A stretch of DNA of 38,839 nucleotides from positions 1 through 38,839 of the forward strand of contig CAZJKJ010000031.1 of assembly GCA_964546435.1 (NCBI GenBank), in the 5' to 3' direction. How positions within the stretch are numbered: position 1 is the first letter of the stretch; the number at the start of each line of letters is the position of its first letter. The notes under the pieces were generated by a model. It was not told where the DNA came from. It did not search any database and saw only the letters and a program-made list of their open reading frames with translations. Shown here piece after piece: positions 33,241 to 38,839 of this stretch. The stretch comes from CAYNST01 sp964546435. Its GTDB lineage: Bacteria > Pseudomonadota > Gammaproteobacteria > Pseudomonadales > Cellvibrionaceae. Position numbers and translations under genes: made by a program.

Positions 33241-33744
33241 ATGGTTTTTGAGACGAACGAAAGTACAGGTGCGCCTGGCGATGACAGTCACAAGGTCGCG
33301 GTGGTACTGGTGGCGTTGAGGCACTTTCAGGCGGCCATTGAGGCCGGGGAAGATCTGTCGCACCTGGGGGGTATCGTGGACATAGCCGCGCTGGATCACC
33401 GCGCAATTGATTCGCTTTGCGAAGAGATCAACATGGCTCGGCCCGAAGAGAATTATCGGGCGGTGGCCATGAGCACCGGGCATTTGAGCGAGGCGGATCG
33501 CGATGCCCTGGCTCAAGCAGTGCTTGATGGTGAGCAGATGGTGCTGCAAAGGCGCACAGGGTTTTTCCTGAAGCTTATGGAGGATGATGATGAGGACGCA
33601 GAAGTGGCATCAGGGAACTACAGCCACGGTGATAGCGAAACCATCAAGGACATTATTCGATGGGCGTACCGGCGCGGTTATCGAATGATCGAGTTTGATT
33701 GTGACGCCCAGGTAATGCCGCAGTTTCCGGTATTTGACTGGTAG
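33241..33744 (+). CDS. DUF5983-like plasmid protein, 167 aa
   Basis: The C-terminus AYRRGYRMIEFDCDAQVMPQFPVFDW closely resembles the ending (…LPVFDW) of DUF5983-type proteins found on plasmids and islands; the N-terminal ~60 residues (VVLVALRHFQAAIEAGEDL) are helical and the middle part carries STGHLSEADRDALAQ. The start is ATG 33241 with GAGAG upstream. It follows the 10-bp stem-loop. The family has no known function; assignment to it is from memory of the C-terminal motif. Confidence 0.7.
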   Translation: MVFETNESTGAPGDDSHKVAVVLVALRHFQAAIEAGEDLSHLGGIVDIAALDHRAIDSLCEEINMARPEENYRAVAMSTGHLSEADRDALAQAVLDGEQMVLQRRTGFFLKLMEDDDEDAEVASGNYSHGDSETIKDIIRWAYRRGYRMIEFDCDAQVMPQFPVFDW

Positions 33745-33855
33745 TGGGGGTGCTCCGGGGCGCAGGTGCTGCGGGGCTGTCAGGGTCGCGCCGGCGGGGA
33801 GTGCAATCGCGCAGCCCCAGCGGCCCACGGTTTAACCATTCATTAAGGAGGGGTC

Positions 33856-34203
33856 ATGCCTGGCGTGGATAGCAAGAAGGCGATCTATCGCGATTGTCGC
33901 GCCCATACGGGGCTTAACAAGCGCCAGTGGGGGCGACTGTTTGCGTTGGGCAATCTCAAAAACACCGATCAGGTGGTGAGCCACAAGGAGAACCCGGAGC
34001 GTCCCGGCAAGGGCACGACAAGTAAAGGGGTCAACATGCCAGAGGCACTGGCAGCCCAGCTTCTGGCGTTTATCCATGATCAGGGCTTTGATGTTGCCGG
34101 CATCGAATTCGATGAAAGCGGAAAGATCAAACAGATACCCAAGCGCCCGCAAGACACTGGAGCAGGGGAGCTGGTGTCGCGCAAGAGGCCTGCATCGAAA
34201 TAA
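33856..34203 (+). CDS. Likely helix-turn-helix DNA-binding protein, 115 aa
   Basis: A very strong ribosome site (AAGGAGGGG) lies 4 nt before the ATG. The N-terminal 70 residues read like an XRE/Cro-type HTH: CRAHTGLNKRQWGRLFALG, then a recognition-type stretch and a GxGVNMPEALAAQLLAFI segment, the common plasmid pattern for such regulators. The C-terminus is a short Lys/Arg/Pro tail. It is the last gene of the palindromic-promoter cluster and could be the repressor that binds that operator; this is inference from position only. It lies just before the DnaA-box pair. Confidence 0.65.
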   Translation: MPGVDSKKAIYRDCRAHTGLNKRQWGRLFALGNLKNTDQVVSHKENPERPGKGTTSKGVNMPEALAAQLLAFIHDQGFDVAGIEFDESGKIKQIPKRPQDTGAGELVSRKRPASK

Positions 34204-34313
34204 CTTCCGGCGCTCAAGGCGTGTCCGCATACCGGCGCAAAAGGGTGCCTGGGCGTGTGGCTTGATAGTGAGCAGTTGATCGCGCAGCTGCCGCTCTGTT
34301 GTTCTGCGCGGGT

Positions 34314-34347
34314 TGTTCACAGAGTTATCCACAGAAAGTGTGCATAA
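34314..34347. other. DnaA-box pair, candidate replication origin element
   Basis: A perfect DnaA box TTATCCACA (34325-34333, plus) faces TTATGCACA on the minus strand (34339-34347), with five bases between, making an inverted pair GTTATCCACA / TGTGCATAAC. A near match TTGTTCACA lies at 34314-34322. Such clusters mark plasmid or chromosome origins, but no replication initiator gene is seen nearby and the adjacent DNA is not AT-rich. Confidence 0.5.
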
Positions 34348-34449
34348 CCTTTGCTGGCAACACTGCCTTTTCACCTGTGAATGCCCCCTTGTGTTTTGGG
34401 GGTGAGGCAGGGCCGCAGCACCCCCATAACGAACTCTCAGGCGAGGCGT

Positions 34450-34480
34450 CACTCGCCAAGGCTCGCTCCCGGGTGCGCCC
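34450..34480 (-). repeat. Reverse copy of the dispersed repeat
   Basis: The minus strand reads GAGCGAGCCTTGGCGAG here, fitting the GCGAGCC-N3-GCGAG unit described for 26807-27080. Confidence 0.5.
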
Positions 34481-34587
34481 GGCAGTGGCCGGCGGGCTGG
34501 CTGCGCGCAAGGAAGGGCTTTCTTTCGCAGCGCCCAGGCGATTGTCTGCAAACACTCACGCCATCAGTGGCGCACCGTCCGGGGTCG

Positions 34588-35613
34588 CTACATCCCTGGC
34601 GCGTGGTCAGAGTGCGCCTGCTCACACCGAAGCTCGATCTCAACCAGTTTACCTATGTCGGGGTAGTCGCGCGGCTTGTGGCCCTGACCGAGCGCGATCC
34701 ACAGATCATGCAGAGTCTTTATCGCATCGCTGAAGGTGTTGCCCGGCACGTACACCCACTCATCAGGGTCGCCTGCGTAAGACCAGACCTCCGTGCCATC
34801 GACAATGAGGCTCTCAATCACCGCGCGCTCACCATGCATGGAGTAGCGCACGTGGCGCTCGGCGTACTGCTCGCGAAGGCTCACCCAGTCACCGGCTTCA
34901 ATGTCGCACCCGACAGGCATGGCCCGGTAAATGGTCAGCTCCCCGGGCGGGGCGTGCTCGTGCCCCTCAAGGGCGATGCACGCTCTTGCCAGGCGGGTGC
35001 GGTTACGGTCCGAGCAATCAAGCATGCTCGCATTCATCAGCGCCTCGAACTCGGCAAAGCACTCGCACCACTGGGCAAGGGTGTCGAAATCGGCATCGAG
35101 CGATCCTGACAGCGCAGGGGGTTCTCGCAGGCGGCGCTCGCGCCGGTGCAGCTCCTTACGCCGTATGGCTTCAGCTTGCCGGTTGTGGACAAATTCCGGA
35201 TCAGCCTCGTGAATGCCTCGGCAAATCTTGGTGAGCAGAGTGAGGCTCATGCCGGCGGATTCGGAAAGTATTTCGCCTTCAGGGATTTCATCGCTGTAGC
35301 GATTGGTGCGGGCGGTATCGGGCAGGATGAGAAACAGGCTGCCCTGGCGGTCCCAGCCCCAGACCAGGCGTCCTTCATGATTTTCCGGGATAAAGGCAAG
35401 GAAGATACCGGCAGCCTTAACAAGCCCCTGGGTGCGCTCTGGCAGCGGGCGCTCGGACGCACCGGTGAGCGGGTCGATGCGAAACAGTTCGGGATGTGCG
35501 CTTGCGCGCTTGTGCACATCATCCAAAAGCCGCTCGAGCGTGCGACCCTCATCGCCTCGCAGGTAGGGATAAATATCGGCGCGTGATCTGGGCAGGGTAT
35601 CGTTGATGGACAT
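34588..35613 (-). CDS. ADP-ribosyltransferase-like protein, 341 aa
   Basis: The N-terminal ~220 residues are a helical, Arg-rich region. From about 224 a mono-ART-like domain follows: ELTIYRAMP (Arg230), GDWVSLREQYAERH (Ser245 and Tyr/His positions), then VIESLIVDGTEVWSYAGDPDEWVYVP with a Glu at 285 in the place of the catalytic Glu. This YRA...GDWVS...YA..H...EwxY(V)P layout is that of polyvalent-type ART domains of phage and mobile elements. The start ATG 35613 (GAGG 9 nt upstream) is preferred over 35670. No secretion signal is visible. Substrate unknown; a role in modifying recipient or phage proteins is speculative. Confidence 0.7.
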   Translation of the reverse strand: MSINDTLPRSRADIYPYLRGDEGRTLERLLDDVHKRASAHPELFRIDPLTGASERPLPERTQGLVKAAGIFLAFIPENHEGRLVWGWDRQGSLFLILPDTARTNRYSDEIPEGEILSESAGMSLTLLTKICRGIHEADPEFVHNRQAEAIRRKELHRRERRLREPPALSGSLDADFDTLAQWCECFAEFEALMNASMLDCSDRNRTRLARACIALEGHEHAPPGELTIYRAMPVGCDIEAGDWVSLREQYAERHVRYSMHGERAVIESLIVDGTEVWSYAGDPDEWVYVPGNTFSDAIKTLHDLWIALGQGHKPRDYPDIGKLVEIELRCEQAHSDHAPGM

Positions 35614-35962
35614 AAGAGGATGCCTCGGGTGTCTCGGGCAGTGTGGCTGGCTTATGCCTTGCCGTGACACGTGTTGTGATTATGTCTGCAAGGATACCAT
35701 TGTTGCGAGCCTGCCGGTCATGTGCAGGGGCTTATTCAGATCCGGCTCAGAGCCGCATCCGCGCGCAGGCGCCGCAGTGGCGGTGTTGACAGACAACAGC
35801 CAGCCACAGATAATCTTCATCCGGGGTTCAGGCGCTCCATCGGGTCCGCACAGTAAAGCAGCCGCAAGCCGTCGATCAATTTGTCATGTGCTTACATTTA
35901 CGCGCACACGCAAAAGCCTGCGGACCAGCTTCACGATTGTGCGCCTTTGTATTGGAGCCAAT
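35614..35962. other. 349-bp intergenic gap
   Basis: This gap lies between the divergent ART-like gene and the following plus-strand gene. A long in-frame extension of that gene runs through it but has no ribosome site and unusual Cys-rich content, so I treat it as non-coding. No repeat or clear promoter is seen. Confidence 0.4.
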
Positions 35963-36481
35963 ATGACGAACATCGACAACCCCCGGGATCTATTCATCGA
36001 ATCAATCAAGCGCGCGGCGAACGCCCAGAAGAAAGCCTGCGGCGATCACCCCCACAGCCACTACCTTCAGCGCATCGCCGAGCATGCGGGCTTTAAGGAC
36101 TGGGGCCAGCTTAAAAGAAAGCTCGAAACTGGACATTCGCTGTCAGATGAGTGGCAGGTGCTTTGCGCGCGCATCGGGCGCTGCGTTGTGCGCGTCGCCC
36201 CGAGTGCGGCGGCGGCCTTTGTGACACGCCACATCAGGGCGTATCTTGATGCTAACTATGAGCGCGGCCAGGGGCAGCTCACCCCGGGCGGCGTAAACGC
36301 TGACCCGCGAGCAGGTATCGATCTGCAATCTGTGATCAGGGAGAAATTCGGGCAGATCTATGAGACCGAGCTGATCGATGCGGCGCTACCTGCGCTCGTG
36401 CGGCTTGGGCCGTGGCGTGAAATCGATGATCTGATGTTTGATTATGATTTCAGCGCGAACATGGACGATTACTTCTGGTGA
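35963..36481 (+). CDS. Hypothetical plasmid protein, 172 aa
   Basis: From ATG 35963 (GGAG 7 nt upstream) the protein starts MTNIDNPRDLFIESIKRAA. The N-terminal ~50 residues (HSHYLQRIAEHAGFKDWGQLKRKLETG) follow the pattern hxxxLxxIAxxxGFxxWxxLkxxL, a motif common in small hypothetical proteins of plasmids. The C-terminal part is helical with a final acidic FDYDFSANMDDYFW. No catalytic motif. A longer in-frame extension to 35603 was rejected. Confidence 0.6.
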   Translation: MTNIDNPRDLFIESIKRAANAQKKACGDHPHSHYLQRIAEHAGFKDWGQLKRKLETGHSLSDEWQVLCARIGRCVVRVAPSAAAAFVTRHIRAYLDANYERGQGQLTPGGVNADPRAGIDLQSVIREKFGQIYETELIDAALPALVRLGPWREIDDLMFDYDFSANMDDYFW

Positions 36482-36559
36482 TTGCGTAATGCCTGGCCGC
36501 ACCTTCTTTGGGGGTGCGGCCCGTCGGATCCGGCAGGCGCTGCCGCAGCGGTGCCTGCT

Positions 36560-36805
36560 TTAGGCAAAGACCTCCGGCTGCTCAAGAACGGTTTCGGCGC
36601 AGACAACTCCCTGGCCCGGGAAATGAACGCCTTCGGATTCCATAATGTGGCCATCGAGCGCGGTGACAAGCACGGCATCGCACCTCTGTCTTGCCACGAC
36701 CCGAAAGGCGTGCATTGCAGATCGAGCCACGATGTGATCGCTGAAGATCTGTCCGCTCTCATCGTAGTAGCCGATAACAGTGTAGGGCTTCAGGGCAGGT
36801 CTCAT
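36560..36805 (-). CDS. Small plasmid protein, 81 aa
   Basis: The protein MRPALKPYTVIGYYDESGQI... with IFSDHIVARSAMHAFRVVA, VTALDGHIMESEGVHFPGQGVVCAETVLEQPEVF matches a type of short, beta-rich protein I recall from mobile elements of Gammaproteobacteria, with no known function. GAGGATCACCC precedes the ATG, and a good promoter (36851-36879) with an operator palindrome lies upstream. A plus-strand frame on the opposite strand (36482-36811) has no ribosome site and is a shadow. Confidence 0.7.
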   Translation of the reverse strand: MRPALKPYTVIGYYDESGQIFSDHIVARSAMHAFRVVARQRCDAVLVTALDGHIMESEGVHFPGQGVVCAETVLEQPEVFA

Positions 36806-36842
36806 GGGTGATCCTCATGTTGTGGGGAGCGGGTGCCGCCAA

Positions 36843-36860
36843 TTGATAGTATTATATCAA
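36843..36860. promoter_or_regulatory. Operator-like palindrome over the -10
   Basis: TTGATA-GTATTA-TATCAA is a perfect 6-bp-arm inverted repeat that contains the TATAAT of the promoter for the 81-residue gene, a position where a bound repressor would block transcription. Confidence 0.45.
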
Positions 36861-36879
36861 ATAAAGCGGACCACGTCAA
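36851..36879 (-). promoter_or_regulatory. Promoter of the 81-aa gene
   Basis: On the minus strand TTGACG (36874-36879), 17-nt spacer and TATAAT (36851-36856), ~46 bp before the start codon. Confidence 0.75.
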
Positions 36880-37006
36880 GCCCCGGTTGCGCAGTATGGG
36901 GGTGCGGGCGCGGCCATGATAGCGGCAATGGCGGGTTTGCTTAAAGTCAAAGCGGCCCCATTTGGTGGGGCGCCCGGGATTTGGATCAAAGCGCGGCCCT
37001 GGTGCC

Positions 37007-37348
37007 TTACAGGCAGTGCGACTCACCGAGCTTTACCCATTCCCCCTCGCGCTTTAGCTTTACGATATCGATCACATGCACCGAGATCTTACTGCCCTTA
37101 AAGCCGTAATCGTACAGCACCTGGCAGACGTAGCTGGCATAGCCATCGCGCGGTGTGCCATCGTTTATCACGCCGACTTTGAATATCTTCTTTGCGCTCC
37201 AGATGGCATCTTTTACGGTTTTCTCCTCATCACTTAAAAAGTACTTGAGCGCCTGCTCGTGCTGCGCGCTGTAGGTTTGTGCATGCAGCGGGGCCGAGCC
37301 CAGTAAGATAAGCGCCCCGATCATAAGTGCTGGATATTTATTGTTCAT
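37007..37348 (-). CDS. Secreted hypothetical protein, 113 aa
   Basis: The 113-residue protein has a signal peptide (ALMIGALILLGSAPLHAQ, cleavage near 24) and a mature part of ~90 residues with one Cys pair (Cys at about 95 and 112) and segments QALKYFLSDEEKTVKDAIWSAKKIFKVGVIN and GYASYVCQVLYDYGFKGSKISVHVID. AGGAAA lies 6 nt before the ATG. It is likely periplasmic, and the DsbA-like enzyme encoded in the window could form its disulfide. I do not recognise the family. Confidence 0.65.
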   Translation of the reverse strand: MNNKYPALMIGALILLGSAPLHAQTYSAQHEQALKYFLSDEEKTVKDAIWSAKKIFKVGVINDGTPRDGYASYVCQVLYDYGFKGSKISVHVIDIVKLKREGEWVKLGESHCL

Positions 37349-37438
37349 TTATTATTTCCTGATAGGCCCATGGGTTAAAGCAAGTTGGCGGGCAAAGCTA
37401 TCAGTTTTAAGCGCAGCGAGAAAGCACTGTTTGCCCGA

Positions 37439-38365
37439 TTACTCGCGCCACTGTCTTGCGATGTCGCGAAGTGCGCAGCTTGCGTGGGCCATGGTGCTCA
37501 TCTTATCGCAAAGGTACAGCCCGGAGGTGGAAAAGGCGTTGATCTCGATGGCCTTCCAGCACCCCTCACTAAGTGCAAGATCGAGCACATACACCGGATC
37601 GCAAAGATCGATTGCGCGCGCAAGCGAGCGCGCAAAGGCGGTCGCCTGCTCGCTCACCCGGGCGCAGTGCGAGATCTTGTCCCCAAGCATGTACTGCGAG
37701 GCCGCCACCACATTACCTGCGCAGACGATGTAGCGGATCTCAGTTGAGATCGGTCTGGGCTCAAAGAGCCAGAAAAGCTCATGATCATCTGTCCTTGCAA
37801 CGCGCTCACCGTAGCGCACCCAGTTGATGAGCCCGGTAGAGTCGACCCGCTCAGCCTCGCGCAGCTTCAGCGCACAATCAGGCCTCATGAACACCGAATC
37901 ACCCCCAAAAAGACCGACAACATCCGCTGGCGGGCGCCGCCTGATCTCACCGAAGGGCAGAAGGTAGCCGCGTGAGTTCAAAAGCGCATCGGCGGGCAGC
38001 AGGTGCTGGTAGCGCGAGTAATACTGTACCTGCGTCGTAAAGAAGGGGTAGAGCTCGGGGCCCTGGTAGCTGCGGTGAAAGCTCTGGGTAAAGCCGATGG
38101 TGCCAAGTGTGCCGATGATATCGACAGGCTCTTGCTGCCAGGTAAATACCGTATCGCGGGCGCGCTGCCAGGGGACGATCTGGTAGGGGATCATGAGCGC
38201 CTCGAGCGCAGCGCAGATCGCGGCGCCCTCAGGCTCGTGCTGAAGGTAGTGCTCGTGCAGGATCCAGCCGACCTTGGGCGCGAAGCAGTGCCTTCGGCTC
38301 TGTGCGCCGTGCGTGTCGGGCAAGTGTTCCTTGTGATCACCCAAAGTGCGTGCGGGCATGGCCAT
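37439..38365 (-). CDS. ATP-grasp (R2K clade) family protein, 308 aa
   Basis: The C-terminal 160 residues fit the R2K ATP-grasp clade (DUF4343-type): a RPDCALKLRE segment (Arg161), FWLFEPRPISTEIRYIVCAGNVVAASQY (Glu209, Arg211), and the metal/nucleotide-binding VLDLALSEGCWKAIEINAFSTSGLYLCD with Asp262, Glu274 and Asn276. The first ~150 residues form the N-terminal and pre-ATP-grasp parts (GTLGTIGFTQSFHR). ATP-grasp enzymes ligate carboxylates to amines or thiols; the R2K clade is often found in phages and conflict systems, with unknown substrates. AAGGGG precedes the ATG at 38365. It is alone on its strand, opposite small secreted and ART-like genes. Confidence 0.78.
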   Translation of the reverse strand: MAMPARTLGDHKEHLPDTHGAQSRRHCFAPKVGWILHEHYLQHEPEGAAICAALEALMIPYQIVPWQRARDTVFTWQQEPVDIIGTLGTIGFTQSFHRSYQGPELYPFFTTQVQYYSRYQHLLPADALLNSRGYLLPFGEIRRRPPADVVGLFGGDSVFMRPDCALKLREAERVDSTGLINWVRYGERVARTDDHELFWLFEPRPISTEIRYIVCAGNVVAASQYMLGDKISHCARVSEQATAFARSLARAIDLCDPVYVLDLALSEGCWKAIEINAFSTSGLYLCDKMSTMAHASCALRDIARQWRE

Positions 38366-38782
38366 GTACCCCTTGGTGCAATGTCCCTGTTAGAGTGCTA
38401 AATTAATAATAATCGATATACTAAATAATCGCCAGTTACGGTCCCTGTGGGGTGGCAGCGCAGTGCCCGCTTAAAGCCTCGCTAAATCTTTGAGCCTGGT
38501 TGTGGCCGCCGCTGGCGCAGGATCCAGGGGTGTTTGTCTTGTGCCGGTTGCGCGCCTTAGGGTGCGGCGCTTTGCTTGGCGATTGCTGGCACAGATGGGT
38601 GTGCGAGCAAGATTAGGGTGGGCTTCCCTGCCCTGGCGTGAACGCTGTATGCGAGCGCAAAACTCTGTGCGATAAGGCCTTCGGGCACAAGATCCCCGAC
38701 AATGGCTTAAAAAATATGGGGGCGGGACTGCGCGGCGCCATCCGTGGCTGCGCTATCCCAAATATCATATATATCAGATATT
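38366..38782. other. Gap before ssb
   Basis: No gene is supported. The gap is GC-rich up to ~38700 and ends with an AT-rich stretch containing two overlapping inverted repeats: AATATC/GATATT (38761-38782) and GATATTC/GAATATC (38777-38797), the latter overlapping the ssb stop codon. Confidence 0.45.
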
Positions 38783-38839
38783 CTAAAATGGAATATCATC
38801 CATGCCGTCAAATCCCGAGCTTGCCATGGGCTGCGGCTG
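38783..38839 (-). CDS. ssb: Single-stranded DNA-binding protein SSB, C-terminal tip, partial
   Basis: The minus strand encodes ...PMASSGFDGMDDIPF and a stop, the acidic DDIPF tail that SSB proteins use to bind their partner proteins. Only 18 codons lie within the window; the OB-fold lies beyond the right edge. A plasmid-borne ssb is common on IncI-type conjugative plasmids. Confidence 0.85.
   Translation of the reverse strand, partial: QPQPMASSGFDGMDDIPF

Larger units (their letters stand above)
34204..34587. other. Gap with DnaA boxes and a repeat copy
   Basis: No gene is supported. The gap carries DnaA-box sequences at 34314-34347, a CCCCC/GGGGG hairpin at 34384-34402 and the reverse repeat copy at 34450-34480. 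See the separate entries. Confidence 0.5.

Noticed and set aside
35603..35962. Long N-terminal extension of the 172-aa gene
   Set aside because: No ribosome site at its start and Cys-rich unlikely sequence; ATG 35963 has GGAG upstream and starts a sensible protein.
36482..36811. 109-aa plus-strand frame opposite the 81-aa gene
   Set aside because: No ribosome site; the minus-strand gene has a promoter, ribosome site and familiar sequence.

Overview
The window looks like part of a conjugative plasmid or integrative conjugative element from a gammaproteobacterium; the host species cannot be fixed from the sequence. Protein-coding GC is moderate to high, intergenic gaps are AT-rich, and many gaps carry strong sigma70-type promoters. 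The core is an I-type (IncI/R64-like, Dot/Icm-related) type IV secretion system read on the minus strand, together with an R64-like type IVb thin-pilus operon.

Reading the minus strand from about 22.0 kb down to 1: a DotJ-like protein, DotI, DotH and DotG (near-contiguous), then DotF, an IcmC/IcmD-like small membrane protein, IcmJ (with a full HNH-type motif), two unrecognised proteins (418 and 126 aa), IcmB/DotO, a promoter, DotD, DotC, DotB and IcmT. A further promoter leads into pilL-pilN-pilO-pilP, then a stem-loop and another promoter precede pilQ and the partial pilR at the left edge. DotH/DotC/DotD form the outer-membrane core, DotG/DotF the channel and inner-membrane part, DotI/DotJ an inner-membrane complex, IcmB and DotB the ATPases, and IcmJ a coupling-complex component. 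PilL/N/O/P/Q/R form the secretin, accessory proteins, ATPase and platform of the pilus used for mating contact. DotA, DotL, DotM, a relaxase and the pilins are not in the window.

From 22.3 to 31.5 kb is an accessory region of scattered genes with long non-coding gaps: an ADP-ribosyltransferase-like protein, a zinc-ribbon protein, a small membrane protein, a DsbA-like thiol oxidoreductase, a short repeat family, a candidate ~70-nt small RNA with its own promoter and terminator, a small hypothetical protein, a secreted S8 subtilisin-like protease and a Ser-rich lipoprotein. The last two, and the small hypothetical gene, share a closely similar promoter.

From 31.5 to 34.2 kb a plus-strand cluster of four plasmid-type genes (the last a likely DNA-binding protein) starts from a promoter whose spacer is a perfect palindrome. 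It is followed by a tight pair of inverted DnaA boxes (34.3 kb), a candidate replication origin. The right end carries a second ADP-ribosyltransferase-like protein, small hypotheticals, an ATP-grasp (R2K-type) protein and the C-terminus of a single-stranded DNA-binding protein on the edge. The strongest leads are the HNH-intact IcmJ with its two unknown operon partners, the two stand-alone ART-like proteins plus ATP-grasp enzyme, the small RNA candidate, and the DnaA-box dyad.
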